Assembly: GCF_004364125.1 (NCBI RefSeq)
Contig: NZ_SNZV01000001.1
Span: 1-64,000, forward strand
Direction: 5' to 3'
From: Sphingobacterium paludis
Lineage (GTDB): Bacteria; Bacteroidota; Bacteroidia; Sphingobacteriales; Sphingobacteriaceae
DNA length: 64,000 bases
Under the pieces are notes generated by a model, which worked only from the letters and a program-made list of their open reading frames with translations, made no database searches and was not told where the DNA came from. Both the position numbers and the translations under genes were made by a program. Within the stretch, counting starts at the first letter, position 1, and the number at the start of each line of letters is the position of its first letter. Below are positions 45,380 to 55,110 of the stretch, one piece after another.

Positions 45380-46735
45380 ATGAATCAGATAAAAAATAGT
45401 TTAATGGGTTACAGGCTTCGTCGATATTTATGCCTTACTGGGTTATTGGTTGTTGTTTTGCAAGCATCTCAAGCGAAAAACACCTTCGATGTTGTTAAAA
45501 ATGGCGAAGAGGGGGACTCTTTAGAGCGCCATAATCCATTATTAGACATACCTCACTTTAACAAAATACGTAAGTATTCTAAATTTAGCTTTAACCGTGG
45601 TAAAGAAAACGAGCAAGTTGATTCCGTGTTTACGCCATCCATTCATGTTGGCGCAATCGTACACATGTATGCATCAGCACAGCAAGATGGTTTTGCTATA
45701 CCGCATACAGCTCCAGAACCAAATGCTTGGGGAAAAGGATTTTCACTGTATCGTGCCCGGGTGCTCGTGGGTGGACAATTGTCTCGCAAGGGAAGTTTTT
45801 TTATGGAAACGGACTTGCCGACCGTAATTGGCGTCGGTAATACTGACGGAACAAAAAATGTAAAAGTCTCGCCGATCATTTTGGATGCACAGTATCAGCA
45901 CGATTTTAGCAATGCATTTCAATTGATCGTTGGTAAACAGTTGGTGTCTAACAATAGAAATGGATTGCAGGGTGCTGGTGCGCTTCTCGCTAACGATTTT
46001 TCATACTTCCAATATCCCTACAATATGTTTGAGGACAGCCCTCTGCAAGGTAATTTCGGACGGGATCTAGGAGTAAATACACGCGGTTTTCTATTTAAAG
46101 ACAAATTAGAATATCGTCTCGGTGCCTTTACAGGTCGTATAGTTGACGGTAAGGATCCCCTTCGTTTTGTTGGCCGGCTTGCCTACAATTTTTTCGAGAC
46201 AGACAAAGATTACTATTATGCAGGGACCAATCTCGGAACACGTCGACTACTCACTTGGGCTGTCGGCTACGACCAGCAAGGGAGCTATCAGAATTATAGC
46301 AGCGATTTGTTTGTCGATTATCCCTTGTCGGATCAGGGCGCCGTTACCTTAAGTGCAGCATTTCAGTACATGACGGGCGGTACCTCCACTGGAACGCACT
46401 CATTTGCTGCATTGATACCCGCTCAAACGGTACAGTTTCTGGAGTTGGGATATTATTTTAAGCAAGCACGGCTACAGCCATGGATAAAATTTGAAAATAA
46501 CCAAATCTCGGCCGATGCGACCCAGACGGGTGGTGTAGCGCCTGCGAGGTTTGATAAACTTCAGTCTGGTTCTGTATTTGGAGGCGGGCTCAATTATTTT
46601 TTCAATGACATAGGGACCAACCTGCGCCTCTCTTATATTACACGTACGTACAATGTCGAAAACGAAGCAACATCAACCTTTGATAAACGTACGTACGGTC
46701 AGTGCTGGTTGCAACTACAGTTTTTTATATTTTAA
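45380..46735 (+). CDS. Outer-membrane porin, OprO/OprP-like, of the urea gene block
   Basis: 451 residues. A signal peptide (ending near QASQA) is followed by a plug-free beta-barrel of about 16 strands with frequent aromatic girdles (FSLYRARVLVGGQLS, FLELGYYFKQARLQPWIKFEN) and a C-terminal aromatic strand CWLQLQFFIF. The RARV...G...ETDLP region is typical of the phosphate/pyrophosphate-selective porin superfamily. Its place directly before urtA suggests it lets urea or short amides cross the outer membrane; this is inferred from context. A GTG start 12 nt upstream is possible, but the ATG at 45380 is preferred. 35 nt separate it from urtA. Confidence 0.85.
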   Translation: MNQIKNSLMGYRLRRYLCLTGLLVVVLQASQAKNTFDVVKNGEEGDSLERHNPLLDIPHFNKIRKYSKFSFNRGKENEQVDSVFTPSIHVGAIVHMYASAQQDGFAIPHTAPEPNAWGKGFSLYRARVLVGGQLSRKGSFFMETDLPTVIGVGNTDGTKNVKVSPIILDAQYQHDFSNAFQLIVGKQLVSNNRNGLQGAGALLANDFSYFQYPYNMFEDSPLQGNFGRDLGVNTRGFLFKDKLEYRLGAFTGRIVDGKDPLRFVGRLAYNFFETDKDYYYAGTNLGTRRLLTWAVGYDQQGSYQNYSSDLFVDYPLSDQGAVTLSAAFQYMTGGTSTGTHSFAALIPAQTVQFLELGYYFKQARLQPWIKFENNQISADATQTGGVAPARFDKLQSGSVFGGGLNYFFNDIGTNLRLSYITRTYNVENEATSTFDKRTYGQCWLQLQFFIF

Positions 46736-46770
46736 CCCATTTAACATACACACCCTTCAAATTTAATGAT

Positions 46771-48042
46771 ATGAATTTTGGACTAGAATCTTTCTTTAAA
46801 AACTCAGCCATCTTGATGGGCATAGGAGTTTTAAGCTTTACCTCATGCAATTCGGGAAATACTGGGAGTTCCAGCAGTGCCTCTGATACCTCTGCCAATA
46901 CGGTAAAAGTCGGCGTTTTACATTCTCTGAGTGGTACGATGGCTATTTCGGAAGTTTCATTGCGCGACGCCGTCCAGATGGCCGTTGAAGAGATTAATGC
47001 ATCTGGCGGTGTTCTTGGAAAGCAAATCGAACCCGTCATCGTAGATCCAGCTTCTGATTGGGATCTGTTTGCAGAGAAATCCAAAGAGCTGTTGATCGAC
47101 AAAAAAGTGTCTACTGTTTTTGGCTGTTGGACATCGGTTTCCCGAAAATCCGTGCTCCCCGTGTTTGAGCAAAACAATGGTCTGTTATTTTATCCCGTAC
47201 AGTACGAAGGTGAAGAAAGCTCTAAAAATGTGGTATATACAGGGGCGGTTCCGAACCAGCAGCTGATTCCAGCTGCGGCATACTTGATGAGCCCGGAGGG
47301 AGGAAGTTACAAGCGATTTTATCTCTTGGGTACCGACTACGTTTTCCCCCGTGTAGCCAACAAGATTTTGAAATCCTATCTGCTGTCAAACGGTGTGCCG
47401 GCAGAGAACATTATCGAAGAATACACACCGTTCCATCATCAGGATTATCAAACCATCGTATCGAAGATCAAGAAGTTTGCCATCGGTGGCAAAGCCTGCG
47501 TACTGTCGACGATCAATGGTGACTCCAATATTCCTTTTTATAAAGAATTTGCCAATCAAGGGCTTACTTCGGCAACTTGTCCCGTTATGGCATTTTCGGT
47601 AGCTGAAGATGAGCTGCGTTCTATGGATACAGAATTTTTGGTCGGTCATCTCGCCTCCTGGAATTATTTTCAGGCTATCGACAGTCCTAGGAACAGTGAT
47701 TTTGTGGCCAATTTCAAGAAATTCTGTGCAGATAATAATTTGCCCGGTGGTAGCGAACGCGTTGTAGATGATCCTATCTGTTGGGCTTACACCAATGTTT
47801 ATCTTTGGGCTAAAGCAGCGGAAAAAGCCGGTTCTTTTGAGGTGGACAAAGTACGTGCTGCGTTATTGGGACTTTCTTTTGACTCTCCGGCAGGAACAGT
47901 TACTATGGATACCAAGCTCAACCATTTGGCAAAACCGGCCCTTATTGGTGAAATTAAACCCGATGGACAATTTAACATTATCTGGAAATCGGAGGGACTG
48001 ATACAGCCTCAGCCTTTCTTCGATTTTGCTGTCGCAAAATAA
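46771..48042 (+). CDS. urtA: Urea ABC transporter substrate-binding protein UrtA
   Basis: 423 residues. A lipoprotein signal ends at FTSCNSG (Cys near residue 27), so it is anchored in the periplasm. The type I binding-protein fold shows VGVLHSLSGTMAISEVSLRDAVQMA, VFGCWTSVSRKSVLPVFE, GLLFYPVQYEGEE and YFQAIDSPRN, all hallmarks of UrtA/AmiC-like urea and short-amide receptors. A longer frame reaches back into the porin gene; the ATG at 46771 gives the correct signal peptide. First of five consecutive urt genes in standard order ABCDE. Confidence 0.96.
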   Translation: MNFGLESFFKNSAILMGIGVLSFTSCNSGNTGSSSSASDTSANTVKVGVLHSLSGTMAISEVSLRDAVQMAVEEINASGGVLGKQIEPVIVDPASDWDLFAEKSKELLIDKKVSTVFGCWTSVSRKSVLPVFEQNNGLLFYPVQYEGEESSKNVVYTGAVPNQQLIPAAAYLMSPEGGSYKRFYLLGTDYVFPRVANKILKSYLLSNGVPAENIIEEYTPFHHQDYQTIVSKIKKFAIGGKACVLSTINGDSNIPFYKEFANQGLTSATCPVMAFSVAEDELRSMDTEFLVGHLASWNYFQAIDSPRNSDFVANFKKFCADNNLPGGSERVVDDPICWAYTNVYLWAKAAEKAGSFEVDKVRAALLGLSFDSPAGTVTMDTKLNHLAKPALIGEIKPDGQFNIIWKSEGLIQPQPFFDFAVAK

Positions 48043-48062
48043 GGACTTAAACTATTTTTATC

Positions 48063-49724
48063 ATGACAATACAAGTTAGACTACTGAAAACAGTGGTGTG
48101 GGGATTGCTGTGCTGTTTATCAACACTTTCAGCGCATGCTCTTGCTGACTCGACCGCTTTTTATATCAATCAGGTAGTGCACCCCGCCATACAGGAAGAT
48201 AGGACCGGAGCACTGCACAAACTGTTGCAAATGGACCATCCTGAGGTATACCCATTTTTGTCCGCAATACACAGCAGTGCACTCTACGAGTGGCAGGGAC
48301 AGGCGGTTTCGGCCATCAAACATCCTCAGCATGATGACGGTAGCATGATCATAAAGGCTTTGTACCCCGTCTATAAAACGATATCCGACGACAACGGCGT
48401 ACCGCTATCGGTGAGCAAGTCGGCACTTCATGCCGTTCCAGTCTCACGTCCAGACCGCTTGATTTTGGCGGGTCACGCTGCACATTTGGATCTATTTAAT
48501 CCAAGTGCCCAGAGACGTTCGTCGGCCTACGGCGAAGCGCTTCGATCAGGTGGTATCAATACGGAGTTGCTGCTTTGGGCGTTGGCGAATGAAGAGGATT
48601 ATGCTGTACAACAGGCTGGTAAAGAGGCCTATTATTATGACCGATTGGTTAAGGCAGGCGATCCGTTACAGGTGAAGTCCTGGACAGATTCCATTTATGA
48701 AAACGCAAGCTCCAATGCGGTTTATCTGTTAAGGAACCATGTACAAGAGCATGAACTTTCGGCGGATCTTTCATCCTATATCCTTGGTAAAGCGGAGGAT
48801 TTGGAGCGTGATTCACTTTGGATGCAGCGCATACAGCATGTGTTTAGCGGTCTTAGTCTTGCGAGTATTCTCGTGTTGATATCACTTGGTTTGGGGATCG
48901 TCTATGGTTTGGCGGGTATCATCAATATGGCGCATGGCGAGTTTTTGATGATTGGTGCCTATGCCACATTTACGGTGCAGTTACTTTTTACCAATGTATT
49001 GGGCGTTCAGTCTTCTGATTGGTTTTATTTTGCCGCATTGCCCATATCTTTTGTTGTCGCGGGTGTGGCGGGTCTTCTTCTCGAACGACTCGTGGTTAGG
49101 CGTCTTTATGCCAAGCCCCTGGATAGTTTGCTGGCTACATGGGGAGTGAGCCTTATCTTGATACAGACCGCACGGTGGATCTTTGGCGACATGACGGCCG
49201 TCAAACTTCCAGGTGCCTTGTCCGGTGGTATTGAGGTTAATCCCCATCTTGTATTGCCTTATAATAGGATTTTTATCATCGTCTTGACGCTGATCATTGT
49301 CGTGGCCGTATACTGGGTCTTGATGCGCACACGGTTGGGATTACAGATCCGCGCTGTCACGCAGAATAGAAGTATGAGTGCCTGTCTGGGGATTGATACC
49401 AAGCGGGTCAATGCGATCACATTTTTCGTTGGGTCGGGTCTGGCAGGTTTGGCCGGGTGCGCGATGACACTAATTGGCAATGTTGTTCCGGATATGGGCC
49501 AGTCCTACATTGTAGACTCCTTTTTGATGGTCGTGATCGGTGGCGTTGGCAAGATTGTCGGTATCATCGTTTCAGCGATAGGCATTGGAATATCCTCCAA
49601 AGTTTTAGAAGCATTTTTTGAGGCCGTCTATGGCAAGGTACTGATCCTTGTTTTGATCATGATCTTCATGCAGTTTAGACCGAAAGGACTATTTCCGGAC
49701 CGGGGACGCTCTGCCGAAGACTAA
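48063..49724 (+). CDS. urtB: Urea ABC transporter permease UrtB
   Basis: 553 residues. A signal peptide and ~240-residue periplasmic helical region, a normal feature of UrtB, precede a LivH-type permease domain with eight or so membrane helices. Motifs include LGLGIVYGLAGIINMAHGEF, LATWGVSLILIQTARWIFG and SMSACLGIDTKRVNAITFF. It forms the membrane channel with UrtC. It starts 20 nt after urtA. Confidence 0.95.
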   Translation: MTIQVRLLKTVVWGLLCCLSTLSAHALADSTAFYINQVVHPAIQEDRTGALHKLLQMDHPEVYPFLSAIHSSALYEWQGQAVSAIKHPQHDDGSMIIKALYPVYKTISDDNGVPLSVSKSALHAVPVSRPDRLILAGHAAHLDLFNPSAQRRSSAYGEALRSGGINTELLLWALANEEDYAVQQAGKEAYYYDRLVKAGDPLQVKSWTDSIYENASSNAVYLLRNHVQEHELSADLSSYILGKAEDLERDSLWMQRIQHVFSGLSLASILVLISLGLGIVYGLAGIINMAHGEFLMIGAYATFTVQLLFTNVLGVQSSDWFYFAALPISFVVAGVAGLLLERLVVRRLYAKPLDSLLATWGVSLILIQTARWIFGDMTAVKLPGALSGGIEVNPHLVLPYNRIFIIVLTLIIVVAVYWVLMRTRLGLQIRAVTQNRSMSACLGIDTKRVNAITFFVGSGLAGLAGCAMTLIGNVVPDMGQSYIVDSFLMVVIGGVGKIVGIIVSAIGIGISSKVLEAFFEAVYGKVLILVLIMIFMQFRPKGLFPDRGRSAED

Positions 49725-49750
49725 AAAGTATATACTTAAAAAAACGTGTG

Positions 49751-50839
49751 ATGTTTACAAAAACAAACAAAATCATCTACAGCTTATTCCTGCTTATATT
49801 CGCCGTTCTTTTGCCGTTGGGTTATAGCGCCGGCCTCATTTCTATCAACAGCGTGTCACTCTGGGGACGTTATTTTTGTTTTGCGATCGCTGCCTTGGGT
49901 ATAGACCTGATCTGGGGATACACCGGCATCATGTCGATGTGCCAGGCTATTTTTTTCTGCCTTGGGGGGTACGCAATGGGGATGTACCTGACCTTAAATT
50001 CAGCCTCCGGCACAGCAATGCTACCAGACTTTATGTCTTGGAATAACCTGACTGATCTACCCTTGCTTTGGCAACCGTTCCAGCATTTTGTTCCTACGGT
50101 ACTACTGGCCTTGGTGGTTCCGGCACTTCTAGCCTTGTTTATCGGTTACTTCATATTTCGAAGCCGGATTAAAGGTGTGTATATGGCTATTATCACGCAA
50201 GCCCTCGCACTTTCCGTTTACCTGCTTTTCCTCCGTAATGAGACGAACATGGGCGGTACCAACGGTCTGACAAATTTCAAATCGCTGTTAGGCTTTGATC
50301 TCAGCAGTGCCTCTGTCAAGATAGGCATGTATATGCTGTCGCTGGCGGTGCTGGTCGGCGTTTACGGATGCTGTAGAAAGATTGTAGGATCAAAGTTTGG
50401 CAAAGTGCTGATGGCTATACGCGACAGCGAGTTCAGAGTCGGATACACCGCCTACAATGTGCTGTACTATAAACTCACAATTTTCGTCATAGCCGGGGCG
50501 ATCGGTGCGCTCGCCGGAATGCTTTATGTTCCTCAGACCGGAATTATCACCCCTGGCCGTATGGATGTCAAAGCATCTGTAGAGATGCTTATGTGGGTGG
50601 CTCTTGGTGGCCGGGGCCATCTCAAAGGTGCGGTGCTTGGTGCATTGCTCGTCAACTGCCTCTACAGTATATGTACCACTGTGTTTCCTGAAGGGTGGTT
50701 ATTTATTCTCGGCATCCTGTACGTACTTACTGTGCTCTACTTTGATAAAGGATTTTTGGGGCTGTTGGAATGGTTGGCTATCCGCGTAGGCTTTCGGGAT
50801 GCTAAGGCTGGTACTGTGACTTCGGGTATAAACAATTAA
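49751..50839 (+). CDS. urtC: Urea ABC transporter permease UrtC
   Basis: 362 residues of the LivM type with about nine to ten membrane helices. Recognisable segments are IDLIWGYTGIMSMCQAIFF, YMAIITQALALSVYLLFLRNE and AGALAGMLYVPQTGIITPGRM (split by short loops). A GTG one codon earlier is possible; I used the ATG. It pairs with UrtB. 26 nt separate it from urtB and 18 nt from urtD. Confidence 0.95.
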   Translation: MFTKTNKIIYSLFLLIFAVLLPLGYSAGLISINSVSLWGRYFCFAIAALGIDLIWGYTGIMSMCQAIFFCLGGYAMGMYLTLNSASGTAMLPDFMSWNNLTDLPLLWQPFQHFVPTVLLALVVPALLALFIGYFIFRSRIKGVYMAIITQALALSVYLLFLRNETNMGGTNGLTNFKSLLGFDLSSASVKIGMYMLSLAVLVGVYGCCRKIVGSKFGKVLMAIRDSEFRVGYTAYNVLYYKLTIFVIAGAIGALAGMLYVPQTGIITPGRMDVKASVEMLMWVALGGRGHLKGAVLGALLVNCLYSICTTVFPEGWLFILGILYVLTVLYFDKGFLGLLEWLAIRVGFRDAKAGTVTSGINN

Positions 50840-50857
50840 TTATAAAATAAGATACAC

Positions 50858-51613
50858 ATGTTATTACAAGTTGAAGATCTTTCCGTATCCTTTGGTGGGC
50901 TACAAGCCCTCAACCTCAGCAGCTTTTCTTTGGCGCGCAATGAGCTGCGCGTTATCATCGGGCCAAATGGAGCAGGCAAGTCCACCTTCATGGATCTACT
51001 GTGCGGTCGTACGAAGGCCGACCGAGGCAAAGTCATATTCGACGGTACATCCACCTTGGGGAAGACCGAGGTAGAAATTGCCGAGTTGGGCATTGGCCGA
51101 AAGTTCCAAAAGCCTTCCGTTTTCCCGAGCCTTTCGGTATATGACAATATGTTACTGGCGGTCAAAATGGAAAAGGGTGTATTTGCATCGCTGTTTTTCA
51201 GCATGACCAGCGATATAGATGATCGCATACGGGACACGGCCGTTCGCGTAGGTCTGCACGCAGTGCTGGACAAAGCTGCTGGAGATCTTTCCCACGGACA
51301 GAAGCAGTGGCTCGAGATTGCCATAGTAGTCTTGCAGCATCCAAAGCTTTTGCTTATCGATGAGCCTGCAGCCGGTATGTCCGACAGAGAAACCGAAAAA
51401 ACTGGCGAATTGCTTATAGAATTGTCTAAGCAGCACAGCGTGATTGTCATCGAGCATGATATGCATTTTGTGAAGCAGATCGCACGGGATAAGGTGACTG
51501 TATTTGTCAACGGCCAACTTTTGACAGAAGGGACATTTAGCCAGGTTAAGAATGATCAGCGTGTGATCGATAGCTACCTCGGTAGATCCAGTGCAAAAAC
51601 GGTTAACAGCTAA
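50858..51613 (+). CDS. urtD: Urea ABC transporter ATPase UrtD
   Basis: 251 residues, LivG-like ATPase. Walker A is GPNGAGKST (~44-52), the signature is DLSHGQKQWLEIA, Walker B is LLLIDEPAAGMS, with the switch His in VIEHDMHFV. The LSHGQKQWLEI form (His in place of Gly in LSGGQ) is typical of UrtD proteins. It powers urea import as a heterodimer with UrtE, which starts 6 nt downstream. Confidence 0.95.
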   Translation: MLLQVEDLSVSFGGLQALNLSSFSLARNELRVIIGPNGAGKSTFMDLLCGRTKADRGKVIFDGTSTLGKTEVEIAELGIGRKFQKPSVFPSLSVYDNMLLAVKMEKGVFASLFFSMTSDIDDRIRDTAVRVGLHAVLDKAAGDLSHGQKQWLEIAIVVLQHPKLLLIDEPAAGMSDRETEKTGELLIELSKQHSVIVIEHDMHFVKQIARDKVTVFVNGQLLTEGTFSQVKNDQRVIDSYLGRSSAKTVNS

Positions 51614-51619
51614 GTATTT

Positions 51620-52333
51620 ATGAAAGAAGAAATGATATTATCAGTCAATGATTTAAAAGCCGCGTATGGACAAAGCACTATTCTGTGGGGAGTCAATATA
51701 GAGGTTAGAAAAGCGCGGGTCACCACCGTGATGGGACGTAACGGCGTAGGGAAATCCACTTTGCTCAAAGCAATTATGGGGCTGGTGAAAGCGCAGAGCG
51801 GATCGGTCAGGCTGGATGGTCAAGAAATCCAAAGTCTGGTTTCCTACAAGATTGCCCGGGCGGGGGTAGGTTATGTCCCCCAGGGACGTGAGATTATCCC
51901 TAAATTGACAGTCTATGAAAATCTTCGCCTGGGTTTAGAAGCCACGCCCGATTACAAGGAAAAGATATCCGAGGAAGAAATTTATGACCTTTTTCCTATC
52001 CTCAAGGAGTTTAGAAAACGATTAGGGGGCAACCTAAGTGGCGGTCAGCAACAGCAACTCGCCATTGCTCGGACATTAATCAGTGGCCCAAAACTTTTAC
52101 TATTGGATGAGCCTACAGAAGGCATACAGCCTTCGATTGCCTATGAGATCGGTGACATCATCCGTAGGCTTGTCGTTGAAAAAGAATTGTCGGTATTGCT
52201 GGTCGAGCAGAAGATAGATTTTGCCCGTCACGTCACAGACCATTTTTATCTCATGGACCGCGGTAAGATGGTTCAGGATGGATCGGCAGATCGCTTTGAC
52301 TTTTCAGAATTGCAAGAACATATCGCGGTATAA
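51620..52333 (+). CDS. urtE: Urea ABC transporter ATPase UrtE
   Basis: 237 residues, LivF-like ATPase. Walker A GRNGVGKST, signature LSGGQQQQLAIAR and Walker B LLLLDEPTEGIQPS are intact; GVGYVPQGREIIPKLTVYENL is the typical Q-loop region of UrtE. It completes the UrtABCDE importer. A 102-nt gap with a large potential hairpin separates it from ureAB. Confidence 0.95.
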   Translation: MKEEMILSVNDLKAAYGQSTILWGVNIEVRKARVTTVMGRNGVGKSTLLKAIMGLVKAQSGSVRLDGQEIQSLVSYKIARAGVGYVPQGREIIPKLTVYENLRLGLEATPDYKEKISEEEIYDLFPILKEFRKRLGGNLSGGQQQQLAIARTLISGPKLLLLDEPTEGIQPSIAYEIGDIIRRLVVEKELSVLLVEQKIDFARHVTDHFYLMDRGKMVQDGSADRFDFSELQEHIAV

Positions 52334-52355
52334 ATAGAAAATTATTAAAAGTATA

Positions 52356-52409
52356 CATATGAAATACCCATGCTTCTGAAAGCAGAAACACACATGAGTA
52401 TGCCATATG
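52356..52409 (+). promoter_or_regulatory. Extended imperfect hairpin between urtE and ureAB
   Basis: The arms 52356-52372 and 52393-52409 are reverse complements at 14 of 17 positions, and between them TTCTG (52374-52378) and CAGAA (52383-52387) form an inner stem with an AAAG loop. There is no T run, so it is not a standard terminator. It could be an RNA-processing or stabilising element setting transporter versus enzyme levels; function is inferred. Confidence 0.45.
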
Positions 52410-52435
52410 ACCTGTAAAAATCAAACTAGAAACAT

Positions 52436-53188
52436 ATGAAACTATCACCCAAAGAAATAGAAAAGCTGATGTTGCACAACGCAGGGTTCGTTGCGCAAAA
52501 GCGGTACGCCCGTGGGATCAAACTGAATTACCCCGAATCGATAGCACTGATCGCCACGCAGCTCCTAGAATTCATCCGAGAAGGAGAGTCGGTAGCCGCA
52601 CTGATGGAAAAAGGCCGTGAGATATTAGGGTACGATGATGTGATGGAAGGGGTGCCCGCGCTGTTGGATACCGTTCAGGTTGAGGGTACATTTCCAGACG
52701 GCACAAAGTTGGTAACCGTGCATCAACCGATCAATAGGTCGGACATACAGAATGACTATGCCCTGTATGGTTCCGGGCTCAGCCGAACAATGGCGATTAA
52801 GGCGATCAATAATGAGACCGAAGCATCTCCTGGCGAATCGTTTGTCGGTGAGGGTGACATCGTGCTAAACGAAGGTCGAGCCACCATCAGTATCGAGGTG
52901 CACAACACCGGTGACCGCTCCGTGCAGGTCGGATCGCACTATCCATTTGCCGAAACCAACAAAGTCTTGCAGTTTGACCGCCTATCCACTGTTGGCTACC
53001 GCCTGGACATTCCCTCCGGTACCGCCATCCGCTTTAAGCCGGATGAAAAGACCACTGTTCAATTGGTGTCTATAGGAGGTGAGCGCAAGGTGTTCGGCGC
53101 TAATGCACTGATTAATGGTCCTATAGCGGGTAGAGAGGAAGAAATCGCCATGATATTGGAAGAAAAAGGCTTTTTGGCACACCATTAA
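52436..53188 (+). CDS. ureA: Urease fused gamma-beta subunit (UreA-UreB)
   Basis: 250 residues. Residues 1-~100 are UreA (gamma): [64 protein letters not shown]. After a ~40-residue linker, ~133-240 are UreB (beta): [56 protein letters not shown]. The two domains are fused as in Helicobacter UreA, whereas most bacteria encode them separately. It assembles with UreC into the urease core. No ureD precedes it, unlike many urease operons. Confidence 0.94.
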   Translation: MKLSPKEIEKLMLHNAGFVAQKRYARGIKLNYPESIALIATQLLEFIREGESVAALMEKGREILGYDDVMEGVPALLDTVQVEGTFPDGTKLVTVHQPINRSDIQNDYALYGSGLSRTMAIKAINNETEASPGESFVGEGDIVLNEGRATISIEVHNTGDRSVQVGSHYPFAETNKVLQFDRLSTVGYRLDIPSGTAIRFKPDEKTTVQLVSIGGERKVFGANALINGPIAGREEEIAMILEEKGFLAHH

Positions 53189-53231
53189 TAGACTTGAAAA
53201 CGAATTTATCCCATCTAAAAAAAGAAATAAA

Positions 53232-54944
53232 ATGGCACACAACATATCAAAAGTAAAATATGCAGAATTGTTCGGTATTACGAAAGGCGACAAAGTCCGA
53301 TTAGGAGATACCTCATTGATTGTCGAAGTAGAAGAAGATCTGACCGTCTATGGAGAGGAGTGTATCTTTGGCGGTGGCAAGTCGGTGCGCGACGGCATGG
53401 CACAGGCTACAGGTTTTGCGCCCGAGGATGTGCTCGATATGATCATTACCAATGCTGTGATCATTGATCACACCGGTATTTATAAAGCAGATATCGGTAT
53501 CAAGGACAATTATATAGTTGGTGTGGGGAAAGGAGGAAATCCACATATTATGGATGGCGTGGATCCCCGGCTCATCATAGGAGCCAATACCGAGATTATT
53601 TCCGGTGAAGGCAAGATCATTACCGCGGGTGGTGTGGATACGCATGTGCACTTTATCTGCCCGCAACAATCCGAAGAAGCGCTTGCGAGCGGTGTCACGA
53701 CACTTATTGGCGGTGGTACAGGGCCAACGACAGGTACCTTGGCCACCACGATCACACCCAATGCTACGTATATCAAGATGATGTTGCAAGCTACCGATAC
53801 TTTCCCGCTCAATATCGGTTTCTTGGGCAAGGGTAGCTCTTCAGGTCCCAAAGAACTGGAAGCGCAGATCGAAGCTGGAGCAATGACACTAAAGTTGCAT
53901 GAAGACTGGGCGTCCTCGGCCTCCGCGATAGACAATTGTTTGTCCATCGCAGACCAGCATGATGTGCAGGTGTGTATCCATACCGATTCGCTCAATGAAA
54001 GCTGTTACGTAGAGGATTCAGTCAAAGCATTCGCAGGGCGCGCTATTCACTGCTACCATATCGAAGGAGCCGGTGGCGGCCACGCACCTGATACGATCAC
54101 CATGCTTGGCGAGCCTAATGTATTGCCCTCATCCACATCGCCCACCAATCCCTACACGATCAATACGGTAGATGAGCATTTAGATATGTTGATGGTATGC
54201 CACCACCTGGACAAGAGTATAGATGAAGATGTCGCATTCGCGGCCAGCCGTATTCGTAAGCAGACGATTGCAGCCGAAGACGTGCTTCACGATATGGGTG
54301 CAATATCGATGTTCACCTCAGACTCTCAGGCCATGGGGCGTGTAGGGGAGGTGCTCTGCCGAACTTGGCAGATTGCCGATAAAATGAAGGTACAGCGAGG
54401 AAGCCTGCCTGAGGATGAAGGTACCGGTGCGGATAATTTTAGGGTAAAGCGTTACATCGCAAAGTATACCATCAACCCTGCGATCACCCACGGCTGTAGC
54501 CATGTCATCGGGTCGGTAGAAAGCGGCAAGCTTGCCGACCTCATCATCTGGGATCCGCGCTTTTTCGGTATCAAGCCAGAGCTCACCCTGAAAGGTGGTG
54601 TGGTTGTTCAGGCGCAGATGGGTGATCCCAATGGTTCTATCGCCACTACACAACCGATATTCTCCAGACCCATGTACGGGGCACTCGGCAAAGCCGTCGG
54701 CCGGACATCCATGGCATTCGTGTCGAAGGCTTCGGTACACCAAGTCGAAGGCTATGGACTGCATAAAGCGATAGAGCCCGTCCGCAACACGCGTGGCGTG
54801 CGCAAGAAAGATATGATATTTAACGATGCGCTACCTGTAGTCAAGGTACACCCAGAGACTTACGAAGTGACAGCAGACGGCGTGCCGATTACTTGCGAGC
54901 CTGCGGAGAAGGTATCTCTAGCCCAGTTGTATAGCTTGTTTTAA
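53232..54944 (+). CDS. ureC: Urease catalytic alpha subunit (UreC)
   Basis: 570 residues, normal length. All metal-centre residues are present at a constant +4 offset to Klebsiella urease: His138 and His140 (THVH), Lys221 to be carbamylated (MTLKLHED), His250, His276 ([14 protein letters not shown]) and Asp364 (TSDSQAMGR). The flap Cys323 and catalytic His324 (MVCHHLD) are intact. It hydrolyses urea to ammonia and carbamate in the cytosol. It should be active if metallated, but ureD, ureE, ureF and ureG do not follow; the next gene is a sensor kinase 166 bp away. Confidence 0.97.
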   Translation: MAHNISKVKYAELFGITKGDKVRLGDTSLIVEVEEDLTVYGEECIFGGGKSVRDGMAQATGFAPEDVLDMIITNAVIIDHTGIYKADIGIKDNYIVGVGKGGNPHIMDGVDPRLIIGANTEIISGEGKIITAGGVDTHVHFICPQQSEEALASGVTTLIGGGTGPTTGTLATTITPNATYIKMMLQATDTFPLNIGFLGKGSSSGPKELEAQIEAGAMTLKLHEDWASSASAIDNCLSIADQHDVQVCIHTDSLNESCYVEDSVKAFAGRAIHCYHIEGAGGGHAPDTITMLGEPNVLPSSTSPTNPYTINTVDEHLDMLMVCHHLDKSIDEDVAFAASRIRKQTIAAEDVLHDMGAISMFTSDSQAMGRVGEVLCRTWQIADKMKVQRGSLPEDEGTGADNFRVKRYIAKYTINPAITHGCSHVIGSVESGKLADLIIWDPRFFGIKPELTLKGGVVVQAQMGDPNGSIATTQPIFSRPMYGALGKAVGRTSMAFVSKASVHQVEGYGLHKAIEPVRNTRGVRKKDMIFNDALPVVKVHPETYEVTADGVPITCEPAEKVSLAQLYSLF

Positions 54945-55038
54945 CCCAGATTACGCAATAGGAATGTAAAACATGATGCTGATGAAGTTCATGAGCTAAT
55001 GCGGATTCTGGATTTAGCATATTTGGAGGTAAATATGG

Positions 55039-55046
55039 TACATTTG
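55039..55046 (+). promoter_or_regulatory. Bacteroidota -7 promoter element for the sensor kinase
   Basis: TACATTTG matches TAnnTTTG and lies 65 nt before the kinase start. The nearest TTTG upstream is only 13 nt away, shorter than usual, so the -33 element is doubtful. Confidence 0.4.
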
Positions 55047-55110
55047 CAAAAGAAGGTGTCTGGATGGGGTGTGGCTAGGTTTAATTAAGACCCGCAGCTT
55101 ATTCCTATAG

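Noticed and set aside
53313..53995. Long minus-strand frames (158-161 residues) within ureC
   Set aside because: They lie opposite a highly conserved gene with all catalytic residues intact and show no domain features.
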